Assembly: GCA_963668495.1 (NCBI GenBank)
Contig: OY764545.1
Location: forward strand, 2,542,001 to 2,606,000
Length of the DNA stretch: 64,000 nt
DNA from: Oleispirillum sp963668495
GTDB taxonomy: Bacteria > Pseudomonadota > Alphaproteobacteria > Rhodospirillales > Rhodospirillaceae
Direction: 5' to 3'
This document shows positions 1 through 7,676 of the stretch, piece by piece. Within the stretch, counting starts at the first letter, position 1, and every line of letters starts with the position of its first letter. The notes beneath the pieces were generated by a model, which did not search any database, was not told the DNA's origin, and saw only the letters and a program-made list of their open reading frames with translations. A program made the position numbers and the translations under genes.

Positions 1-596
1 TTCATTAAGATGAGATGAATGTTTCTCAGGGATAGAAAGGCATACTGAGGGGCTTTGTTTCCAAATATATTAGCCCCAGAAACGTTTAAAGGACGCACTA
101 AGGCGCCCTCTTTGATCCCGGATACCACTCTTCTTACGGGCCACTAAACGCGACCACAGACTTAAAGCCTGCTGGGGAGTGCTATCAGCGCAAAGGCTTC
201 ATCCGATCTGTCACTCCACGCACATATTCGCCTGAACAACTGCATGGGTCAACGAAATTTCGTTGCATCATTTTTCAGGGACGATTCACGCCTCCCCCCA
301 AGAAACCTGCCATTATCGGACATATCTGGTGTAAGAAGTTTTTTTCACGCGGCAAAAAATACATGCGCCAGCGATCTGCCAGACAATCTAAAAACGAAAA
401 TCAGCGGCTTTTTCAGCTACATTTCGTTTCAATAAGCATTAGTTCACACCAACGATACGGCAAACACCGTCAACAATGATTTCAGTCTGAGACGTAAGCC
501 TCCTTGGTTAGCCCAAGGTGACTGGTTTAAACTGGGGCTGCTTCACCCACCATTCAGAATTTAGATTCTAACACCATAACATGGGCGACCTATTTG
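1..596. other. Left-edge region without a convincing gene
   Basis: About 600 bases with no ORF I can support. A 63-codon ORF at 244-435 has no ribosome binding site and a composition unlike a typical protein, so it is not called. I see no tRNA, array or terminator here. It is moderately AT-rich and leads into the AT-rich HEPN-like gene, so it probably belongs to the same accessory strip. Its right part (about 440-596) must hold that gene's promoter, but I cannot place one with confidence. Confidence 0.4.
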
Positions 597-1685
597 ATGG
601 CATCTGATAAAGAAATATCTTGTGAATTCAAGATCTACTGCGTCCAAGGAACAATGGAAACTAAGGGTGAGGTCTCTGACACGAGCCTTGGTTTCTTCTT
701 TGAAAGTCCCAATAGAACAACCTACGGCAGATTAGTCGCCGAAGACACCGTCCCTCGACAATTGCAAGCCATTAACGTTGATAGCCTATGCATCAGGCTT
801 TCAGATTTTTACACTGAAGCAGTTGAACATATTGTTCCCGGCGTATCTGCTTTGATTAAAAGCGATACTCATCTTGGATACCTATCAGCCGGACTAGGCG
901 CTTCAACGACTATATCTGCAAATGACTTCCGTCGATTCACAGAAGGAGCGTCTCACAATCCCATTATACTTGCAGCTCTATATACGCAAAGTTTTGACGC
1001 GCTTACCTCAGCGATCCAAAGTGGCTTCATAAACTTAGAGCGTCTACTTTGTGATTTTTATCGAAAACTATGCACTGATCCTCAACATCTACCATCATCA
1101 GAAATACTAATCGATCATTTTGGCCCTAATGACACCATTGAACGCCATGGAGAATATGCATCAGAATTAATGTCAGTCCTTTCCTCTATCTATATTCAGA
1201 TGGCTAGCATTCTAGACTATCTAGCAAAGATAGATCATGAATTATCGTCCCCTAAAGAAGAGTTCTCAACGTTCTGCCGCATGAAATCACGTCGCATCAC
1301 TTTCGAAACAGGAGGCTACAAAGAGCCTTTTTACGAAAACACCATTTTTTCCCAAGAAAAATTAGTAAACGAGATAATGAGCATTCGAAACCTAGTCATA
1401 CATAACGCCATGATTGATTCACGACCTAGATATTATGTTCGGTTTTCAGAGGGAGAAGTTGCTGAAAGATATATGCTTTTCCCTGACCTCAATGAGCACG
1501 GACGCCTTGCCAGCATAAAGGATCGAGAATTATTTTACTCCAATAATGATAAAATAAATTTGCGACTTCCTGATTTAGTTATCGACTTTGAAGAAGGATG
1601 CATATCTCTTATTAAAAAGTTCATTGAACACTTGCGAGAACGTTACCGCCACAACGAAGAGGCTGATAAACCATCACACGCTTGA
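597..1685 (+). CDS. HEPN-like domain protein of unknown function
   Basis: A 362-residue protein not recognised as a named family. The C-terminal third is helical and carries Arg-Asn-Leu-Val-Ile-His at about residues 264-269, matching the R-x4-H signature of HEPN ribonucleases, including the usual polar Asn after Arg. HEPN proteins are common in toxin-antitoxin, abortive-infection and RNA-cleaving defence systems; that role is inference here. The N-terminal 150 residues show no motif I know and there is no signal peptide or membrane segment. The gene is visibly more AT-rich than its neighbours, suggesting transfer. ATG at 597 is preferred over the in-frame TTG at 594; the upstream ribosome binding site is weak. 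The last codons overlap a recombinase remnant on the other strand, so the natural C-terminus may be altered. Confidence 0.6.
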   Translation: MASDKEISCEFKIYCVQGTMETKGEVSDTSLGFFFESPNRTTYGRLVAEDTVPRQLQAINVDSLCIRLSDFYTEAVEHIVPGVSALIKSDTHLGYLSAGLGASTTISANDFRRFTEGASHNPIILAALYTQSFDALTSAIQSGFINLERLLCDFYRKLCTDPQHLPSSEILIDHFGPNDTIERHGEYASELMSVLSSIYIQMASILDYLAKIDHELSSPKEEFSTFCRMKSRRITFETGGYKEPFYENTIFSQEKLVNEIMSIRNLVIHNAMIDSRPRYYVRFSEGEVAERYMLFPDLNEHGRLASIKDRELFYSNNDKINLRLPDLVIDFEEGCISLIKKFIEHLRERYRHNEEADKPSHA

Positions 1686-1874
1686 CCGACGTTGGTTGCC
1701 ATTGGGTGCCGCGAGCGGTTTTGATACCTCGGGCGTTGAGCGCTTGGCCTACACCTGCCAGCGTCGTGATGACAGCCTTTTGGATACATTCGACAACTGC
1801 CGGAGGCTCGCCGCGAACTGACGAACCTTCTCCGGCACAAGTGGACCAAAGGTCTTTCCATTGGCCTTTAGCGC
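1640..1874 (-). pseudogene. Remnant of a serine recombinase (resolvase family), C-terminal part, frameshifted
   Basis: Read on the minus strand, one frame (about 1874-1805) gives a segment ending Phe-Ala-Ala-Ser-Leu. After a one-base shift near 1797-1806 the next frame continues with VGQALNARGIKTARG, then TQWQPTSVKRVM. The 'LNARGI-T-RG--W---V' pattern is the C-terminal DNA-binding part of transposon resolvases and related serine recombinases. No catalytic domain is present and no intact frame spans the stretch, so this is a decayed fragment. It abuts and slightly overlaps the 3' end of the HEPN-like gene, marking a past insertion or deletion joint. Confidence 0.65.
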
Positions 1875-1944
1875 AGGAAAAGTATTGCCCTAGACAATTT
1901 CCTGCCCATAATCCGGCATTTCTTTTAAATCATGAGGCCCAGCA

Positions 1945-2547
1945 ATGAACACCATTGACCATATGAAAGCACATGCCCCCAAAGCGGCTGAGTATCTGGC
2001 ACTGGCGGGAAAGGCTATGATGGCGGCGATCTTTGCCTATGATTATGCGCGTGCCGCCGAAAAAATGGTGGACCCAAACTGCGCCGGTGATATCAACCCG
2101 GCTTGGCGGACCGGACCGTTCCTGAATGTTTTTCACGGTGGACAACCCATCAGCCGCACTGCGCCATCCGTTCTTCAAGGCAGTATTGAAAGCCAAGTCG
2201 CGGCACAAATCGTGTACGGCGGCACAGAAGACGGCATTCAAATGCCGGAAAACGTTGATAGCCATAATCAGGTTGACCACATTCAGGCGAAACTAGCCAT
2301 TATTGAACAAGTCGAACTTGCAAAATGGTTTATGACCCAAATGAGCGGCCCGACAACGGCAGAAGCGGCTCAAACAGCATGGCCTGATCTTGGCCTGCAT
2401 GCACCGCTTGGCACCTTGGCCCAAGTGTATGAACGCGGTAATGAACTGCTCATGGTGTCTGATTGTGATGCGGCCTCCGTGCGGGAAGCCGTCGATATAT
2501 TTTATGCCACGACTCAATGCATAACGGAAATTACCGCAAAACTATAA
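1945..2547 (+). CDS. Hypothetical protein, 200 residues
   Basis: I do not recognise this protein. It is an even, mostly helical, soluble sequence without signal peptide or membrane span, slightly acidic, with normal codon use for the window. A GAGG sequence lies just upstream of the ATG. It stands alone between the recombinase remnant and a chemoreceptor gene; about 135 bases separate it from the latter, so co-transcription cannot be excluded. No catalytic motif or metal-binding cluster is visible. Confidence 0.6.
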   Translation: MNTIDHMKAHAPKAAEYLALAGKAMMAAIFAYDYARAAEKMVDPNCAGDINPAWRTGPFLNVFHGGQPISRTAPSVLQGSIESQVAAQIVYGGTEDGIQMPENVDSHNQVDHIQAKLAIIEQVELAKWFMTQMSGPTTAEAAQTAWPDLGLHAPLGTLAQVYERGNELLMVSDCDAASVREAVDIFYATTQCITEITAKL

Positions 2548-2682
2548 TCCCCACCTTATCACCACTGTCATTCAGCAAGTATTTTTGCATTCTGAGCTGA
2601 AAAGAACAAACAAGAGCTTTCGCTCATCTATGATTTCGTAGACAATATGGCTATGCATCACTGTGGTGGAGGCAAGCGGTCC

Positions 2683-4422
2683 ATGTCGCGCAGTATTGGT
2701 CTAAGAATATTATTGATTGCGTCCTTTATTGTCACAGTATCCTTCAGCATATTTACCATTACATTTGAAGGACATGGGCGAGCCCTGATTATTGACCGGG
2801 TATCTGATAGCCTGAGCGAAACGGCGCGCGTCACCGCAGAAAGCATTGGGCGATGGATGCAAGCCCGCAGCCATCTGTCGGAAGCATTGGCGAACAATAT
2901 TGCCTCCACAGGCGATACACAGGCATTTGACCAAATCAACCGCCTGATGAGCCGGCAGCCTTACTCCAGAACCTTTATGACAACCTTCATGGGGACAGAA
3001 CAAAAGGATCTGATCAGCATCCCACCGAACGACCTGCCGCCAACTTTCGACCCAAGAATTCGCAAGTGGTATATCGACACAAAATTCATTAATGCTCCGA
3101 CTATCTCCGAACCGTATATTGATCTGATTACAGGGAAAATGGTGGTTTCAGTGGTCGCACCGATCACCATTAACGGTAAATTTTCCGGGGTAGCCGGAGG
3201 CGATATTGAGCTCACTGATATTATCAAAACCATTAAGCAGATTGATTTAGGCGATCTGGGGTATGCTTTTTTGGTCAATGCTCAGGGGAAGGTGCTTATC
3301 CATCACAATCAGGAAAACACCCTGCAAAATATCAGCAAAGTCTTTCCGGGGGCTGAACTGAACCTGAATTCAAGCCTCATTGACTTTAGCAGATCGAACC
3401 AGAAACATATTTTCGCCTTTTTCCCAGTACCATATCTTCCAGCAACGGAATGGAAGCTTGGCATTGTCGTTGACCGGGAAAAAGTCTTCCAACCCATTGT
3501 CGACTTCCGTCAAACCGCAGCTTTCGCGGCATTGGCAACTGTCGCCGTTATTATCATTTTGCTGGGGATCAGCATTCGTCAACGTGTAACCAAGCCTTTG
3601 GACCGCATGACCCGCGCTATGACGCAATTGGCCGAAGGCGACCTTAATACTGAAATTCCAGAATCATCATCAAACGATGAAATCGGCGCCATGCGCTCAG
3701 CCATGCAGGTCTTTAAGGCGAACGCCCTGACCATGGAAAAACTTCGCCAAGACCAAATAAAAGCCAAAAGCCAGTCCGAACACGAAAAGAAATTGGCGTT
3801 GCAGGATGCAGCCACACGGTTTGAAAATTCAATTGTACGAATTGTCGAACTGCTGTCCGTGGCCTCTTCCACTCTGAACAGCTCTGCTACAGATATGTCA
3901 ATCAATGCAGATACATCCGCGACCCTCGCTGCGGATAGTGCCGATTACAGTGACGCAGCATCAAACAATATGACCACCATTGCATCGGCAACCGAAGAAT
4001 TATCGGTCGCGATAGCCGAAATCAGCCGCCAGACCGAGATTGCATCACAAGTATCTGCTGACTGCATCAAAACCCTAAATAACGCAAAGTCCAGCAACCC
4101 CAACTGCACCTCCGAACTGGGCGAAGTTCTGAACCATGTCGAACGATTACATGGCATTATCGGCATTCTGGCTGCCGCCATCAGCCAGCAGTCATCCGCC
4201 ACCGATGAAATCACTCACAACGTCCATCAGGCATCGCTGCGCGCAGCCGAGGTTGCCAATACCATTCTCGGGGTTAGGGAAATCGCAGCTGAAACCGATA
4301 AAGCTGCGCTTTACATCAACACGGCAGCAGCAGATTTGGCTGTGCAAACCGACTTTCTGCAAATTGAAGTTGCGAATTTCCTAAGGACCATTCGCAAACC
4401 AGACACACCTGATGACGCCTAA
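2683..4422 (+). CDS. Chemoreceptor-like protein (dCACHE-HAMP) lacking the signalling tip
   Basis: N-terminal membrane helix, a periplasmic double-CACHE sensor (about residues 35-280; 'DPRIRKWY' and 'EPYID' are typical), a second membrane helix, a HAMP domain ('DEIGAMRSAMQVFK') and a cytoplasmic coiled coil. It is a paralogue of the next gene throughout, but the conserved hairpin tip (IANQTNLLALNATIEAARAG and flanks) is absent. Around residues 460-500 the coiled coil goes from an Asn/Ser-rich stretch straight into the descending helix ('ISQQSSATDEI'). Roughly 70 residues, near a whole number of heptads, are missing in frame. Without the tip the protein should not bind CheA or CheW. The start at 2683 has GGAGG ten bases upstream; an in-frame ATG at 2647 is less likely. 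Confidence 0.88.
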   Translation: MSRSIGLRILLIASFIVTVSFSIFTITFEGHGRALIIDRVSDSLSETARVTAESIGRWMQARSHLSEALANNIASTGDTQAFDQINRLMSRQPYSRTFMTTFMGTEQKDLISIPPNDLPPTFDPRIRKWYIDTKFINAPTISEPYIDLITGKMVVSVVAPITINGKFSGVAGGDIELTDIIKTIKQIDLGDLGYAFLVNAQGKVLIHHNQENTLQNISKVFPGAELNLNSSLIDFSRSNQKHIFAFFPVPYLPATEWKLGIVVDREKVFQPIVDFRQTAAFAALATVAVIIILLGISIRQRVTKPLDRMTRAMTQLAEGDLNTEIPESSSNDEIGAMRSAMQVFKANALTMEKLRQDQIKAKSQSEHEKKLALQDAATRFENSIVRIVELLSVASSTLNSSATDMSINADTSATLAADSADYSDAASNNMTTIASATEELSVAIAEISRQTEIASQVSADCIKTLNNAKSSNPNCTSELGEVLNHVERLHGIIGILAAAISQQSSATDEITHNVHQASLRAAEVANTILGVREIAAETDKAALYINTAAADLAVQTDFLQIEVANFLRTIRKPDTPDDA

Positions 4423-4605
4423 GACACCAGCTAACACTCTCCTTATAGTTGCTTGTTGATCAATATTATTTCACTGCTACCGTGAATATTCAAAGAAAAT
4501 TAGATTATAACGCAAATAGCGAACATTTATTACATAGGCTCTCTTTAAAAACGCCTGTATATGCGCACATAAGAATGAGCACAATAGCACTGGAGGCTGA
4601 AAGCA

Positions 4606-6543
4606 ATGAAACTCAATATCGGCTCACGTTTGTTGTTAACCGCGAGTATAATCGTGGTAACGGCATTAACTGCGTTCAGCCTTTATATCGATAATCATGA
4701 ACGCAGCCTCATTGAACGCCAACTGGAAACCGGCATTTCAAGCACAGCCAAACTTGCCAGCACCTCGATTGTGGATTGGATCAATGGTCGGCGATTTTTG
4801 CTTGAAGCAACTGCACAGAACATCTCTCGCCTAGAGAATGCCGAACCGTCCACGGTACTTCCCGCCATATCCATACCGGTGTTGGAAGAAGCGTTCATTG
4901 CAACTTACCTTGGTACCGTTGATGGTGACATGATCCCCCATCCGCCAATGGATCTGCCTGAAAATTACGATCCACGGATACGTCCATGGTACAAGGATGC
5001 AATATCAGCCAACGCAACAGCGTTAACCGAACCCTACATGGATCTTAACACCAAGAAGTTGGTTGTCAGTGTCGTCGCCCCAGTTTCAGGCAAAGGCGTT
5101 GTCGGTGTTGATCTTGAAATTTCCGACATGGTCAAGTTGGTCAACAATATCGAATTGGGTGGCAGCGGGTATGCCTTTTTGGTCAATGATTCCGGCACAG
5201 TGCTGATCCACCCAAATACGGAATTGTCCTTGAAACCCTTAAAGGAAGCATTCCCGGACTCCACCCCCAGCCTGTCACTGACCGCTGATGCGCTTTTGGA
5301 ACAATCGGGCGACACCTTGTATGCTTTTGTTCCCATCTCGGGACTGCCGTCGGTAAAATGGCGGCTTGGCTTTGCCATTGACCGGGAAAAAGCCCTTGCC
5401 GAGTTATATAGCTTTAGAATCACAGCAACTGTTGCCACCTTACTGACAATCATCGCAGTGCTTGGGTTGCTGGGCATCACTGTACGGCAACGGGTATCCC
5501 AACCGATCCTGCGCATGACAGATGCCATGAGCCGCCTTGCGGGTGGGGATAACACCGTAGATATCCCTGAAACCAAGTCTGATGATGAAATCGGAGCCAT
5601 GCGTTCTGCCGTGCAGATTTTCAAAACCAATGCTCTTGAAATGCAGCGGCTTCAAGATGAACAAATTCAGGCCGAAAAACGTGCAGAAGCAGAAAAACGA
5701 GCTGCCGTGGCCCAGACCGCCGATGCGTTTGAAATTTCTGTTGGGGGCATTGTGAACCTTGTTTCTGCCGCATCAACAGAGCTGAATAATTCTGCCGAGG
5801 CCATGTCGCATACGGCGACGACGACCGCAGAACAGGCCACATCAGCTTCCTCTGCATCTGATGAAGCCTCTCATAACGTTTCGACCGTCGCATCGGCAAC
5901 GGAAGAGCTGGCAAGTTCGATTTCCGAAATCGGTGGGCAAGTTGAAAAGGCCGCAGAAATTGCAGCAAAAGCGCTAACAGAAGCTGAAGCCGCAAACGAA
6001 AAAGTCCGCAGCCTTGCCGACGCAGCAGACAAGATTGGTGAAGTTGTCAGCCTGATTACAGACATCGCCAATCAAACCAATCTGCTGGCTTTGAATGCAA
6101 CGATCGAAGCCGCCCGAGCCGGTGACGCAGGCAAAGGTTTTGCGGTTGTGGCCTCTGAAGTGAAAAACCTGGCAAACCAAACTGCGAAAGCCACAGATGA
6201 AATTTCTGAACAAATCAGCGCAGTTCAAGATTCCACCCGGCTTTCTGTGGAAGCAATCGGCAACATCACAACAGTCATCCGTGACCTTGATGAAATTGCG
6301 ACCTCCATTGCTTCGGCTGTCGAGGAACAAACCGTGGCAACACAGGAGATCACCCGCAGTGTTGCCATGGCGTCCAGCGGCACACAACAGGTTGCCATGA
6401 ATTTGACCGGAGTACAGGCTTCTGCCCAAGAAACCGGGGAAGCCGCCGAACAAATTCGCAATGCATCCAGCGACCTATCTTTGCAGGCAGAAACCTTACA
6501 AACTGAGGTTGCAAACTTCCTCAACAATATTCGAAATTCATAG
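4606..6543 (+). CDS. Methyl-accepting chemotaxis protein (dCACHE-HAMP-MA)
   Basis: Complete chemoreceptor of 645 residues. Membrane helix at about 9-28, periplasmic dCACHE domain to about 270 ('DPRIRPWY', 'EPYMD'), second membrane helix at about 275-297, HAMP with 'DEIGAMRSAVQIFK', and a long coiled coil with the canonical tip at about 487-523 that binds CheA and CheW. There is no C-terminal CheR-tethering pentapeptide. GGAGG lies nine bases before the ATG. It is a tandem paralogue of the upstream tip-less protein with very similar sensor layout, so the two may share ligands or form mixed arrays (inference). A strong terminator follows directly. Confidence 0.95.
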   Translation: MKLNIGSRLLLTASIIVVTALTAFSLYIDNHERSLIERQLETGISSTAKLASTSIVDWINGRRFLLEATAQNISRLENAEPSTVLPAISIPVLEEAFIATYLGTVDGDMIPHPPMDLPENYDPRIRPWYKDAISANATALTEPYMDLNTKKLVVSVVAPVSGKGVVGVDLEISDMVKLVNNIELGGSGYAFLVNDSGTVLIHPNTELSLKPLKEAFPDSTPSLSLTADALLEQSGDTLYAFVPISGLPSVKWRLGFAIDREKALAELYSFRITATVATLLTIIAVLGLLGITVRQRVSQPILRMTDAMSRLAGGDNTVDIPETKSDDEIGAMRSAVQIFKTNALEMQRLQDEQIQAEKRAEAEKRAAVAQTADAFEISVGGIVNLVSAASTELNNSAEAMSHTATTTAEQATSASSASDEASHNVSTVASATEELASSISEIGGQVEKAAEIAAKALTEAEAANEKVRSLADAADKIGEVVSLITDIANQTNLLALNATIEAARAGDAGKGFAVVASEVKNLANQTAKATDEISEQISAVQDSTRLSVEAIGNITTVIRDLDEIATSIASAVEEQTVATQEITRSVAMASSGTQQVAMNLTGVQASAQETGEAAEQIRNASSDLSLQAETLQTEVANFLNNIRNS

Positions 6544-6556
6544 ATCGAATACAGTT

Positions 6557-6587
6557 AAAAGCCCCGGCGTCAAAACCGGGGCTTTTT
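6557..6587. terminator. Bidirectional intrinsic terminator
   Basis: GCCCCGG (6561-6567) pairs with CCGGGGC (6576-6582), preceded by A-rich and followed by a T-run. It ends the chemoreceptor on the plus strand and the lysis genes of the phage element on the minus strand, and marks the left border of that element. Confidence 0.9.
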
Positions 6588-6589
6588 GA

Positions 6590-6976
6590 TTAGCGTGCCA
6601 CGCCCTTAATCTTCTCAAAGGTTCGCAGGCCACCAAAGCCGAGCATGCCGAACATCAGTTCCCACAGCATGCTATCAAGCCGAGGTGCAGGCGGCAGATC
6701 GACACCAGCCATCGCAGCGACCCACGCACCAATCGGTGCAACAACGAACTGAAACGCCAAAGCAATGGCACAAACCCAACCGATGGCAGGCCGCCATGTA
6801 GCCGCCATGGTGACGCCGCTGGCAGCCTCAGCCTTGTTCACCTCCATCTGGCCTTTGTCCCAGCCCTGTAAAGATGAACGTAGTTCGCTTTCTGCCTTGG
6901 CCTTAGCCTCTGGGTCGGGAATGAACTTGTCGATAACCTTCAGCCCCGCAGCTATGGCGTCATCAATTCCGAACAT
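6590..6976 (-). CDS. Holin, 3TM gene-transfer-agent/phage type
   Basis: A 128-residue membrane protein. A charged N-terminal segment with 'DPEAKAKAE' is followed by 'WRPAIGWVCAIALAFQF', a second hydrophobic helix, and a C-terminal 'LGFGGLRTFEK'. This is the layout of the 3TM holin family first described in alphaproteobacterial gene transfer agents and also found in prophages. It would permeabilise the inner membrane to release the endolysin. ATG at 6976 has GGAGGG just upstream; an ORF extending to 7036 would overlap the endolysin. It sits one base after the endolysin stop and is the last gene of the phage transcript. Confidence 0.85.
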   Translation of the reverse strand: MFGIDDAIAAGLKVIDKFIPDPEAKAKAESELRSSLQGWDKGQMEVNKAEAASGVTMAATWRPAIGWVCAIALAFQFVVAPIGAWVAAMAGVDLPPAPRLDSMLWELMFGMLGFGGLRTFEKIKGVAR

Positions 6977-6977
6977 A

Positions 6978-7403
6978 TCAGCCCTCCAACAGTTCAAAAT
7001 GCGGGTAATCAACAAACCGCTCGTCAAGGTCGCCATCGGTTCGCGTCAGTCCGTCGCCGTCCCAATCTCCGCCCCAACGCAGATACACGCCAAGGTCATA
7101 GGCTGTTGTCTGGATATGATCGACCAATTGCCGCCACGTCGCTTCATCATCCCAGACAAGCTTCCCTCCTACGTATGGCGCAATATCCACGGCCTCAGAC
7201 GGATAGCTGTTATGGCGTGATCGCGGGTATCGCACTTTGCTTTTACCTTCTGCGAAAGCCTTTTCTTGCTCGTCTTTTGCGCGATGCCCGCAGACAATCG
7301 TGAAGTCCATGGGCGATGTTTCCAACGCACGGCGCATCACCCGTTGCAGATCTGGATGGCAAGTTTCCAATCGTGCTTTTGAAGCTTTTCCAAATTTGAA
7401 CAT
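6978..7403 (-). CDS. Endolysin, M15 family L-alanyl-D-glutamate-type peptidase
   Basis: 141 residues with the M15C/VanY-like pattern: 'CGHRAKDEQEKAFAEGKS', the zinc-site stretch 'SRHNSYPSEAVDIAPY' (His and Asp ligands), and a C-terminal 'YPHFEL' with the last His ligand. These enzymes cut the peptide cross-links of peptidoglycan. There is no signal peptide, fitting holin-dependent release by the adjacent gene. The start at 7403 has GAGGA upstream and its ATG overlaps the TGA of the preceding gene, indicating translational coupling. Confidence 0.9.
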   Translation of the reverse strand: MFKFGKASKARLETCHPDLQRVMRRALETSPMDFTIVCGHRAKDEQEKAFAEGKSKVRYPRSRHNSYPSEAVDIAPYVGGKLVWDDEATWRQLVDHIQTTAYDLGVYLRWGGDWDGDGLTRTDGDLDERFVDYPHFELLEG

Positions 7404-7666
7404 CAGCCTGTCCTCGTCATGTGTGATGTAATGGAGGCCCAAACAGCGGCGCAGATACCTGCTGCAATGGCAGCAGCAGCGACCATGACGCCACGATCCA
7501 CGGCTTTACGGATTGTTCCGGCAACACGCAGATCACGCCGGAAATTTTCAAGGCTCTCTGGATCGTCAAAATCCACGCCAAGCACAGCGAAGACCTTACG
7601 CACGGCTTGATCGGCGGCGGCTTCGGACTGCGGGCAAGAGCTTTCTTTTGGCAAGCAAGTTGTCAT
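7403..7666 (-). CDS. Small membrane protein of the lysis cassette
   Basis: 87 residues. An N-terminal soluble half with 'FAVLGVDFDDPESLENFRRDLR' precedes one hydrophobic helix near the C-terminus (Ala-rich, 'GVMVAAAAIAAGICAAVWA'). Proteins of this shape often sit beside phage lysis genes, but I cannot assign a specific role; an accessory holin or spanin-like function is speculative. ATG at 7666 has GAGGG seven bases upstream, whereas the in-frame TTG at 7672 does not. The stop overlaps the endolysin start. Confidence 0.7.
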   Translation of the reverse strand: MTTCLPKESSCPQSEAAADQAVRKVFAVLGVDFDDPESLENFRRDLRVAGTIRKAVDRGVMVAAAAIAAGICAAVWASITSHMTRTG

Positions 7667-7676
7667 GCTCAAGCCC

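Noticed and set aside
244..435. A 63-codon ORF at the left edge
   Set aside because: No ribosome binding site, no recognisable features, and composition not clearly coding.
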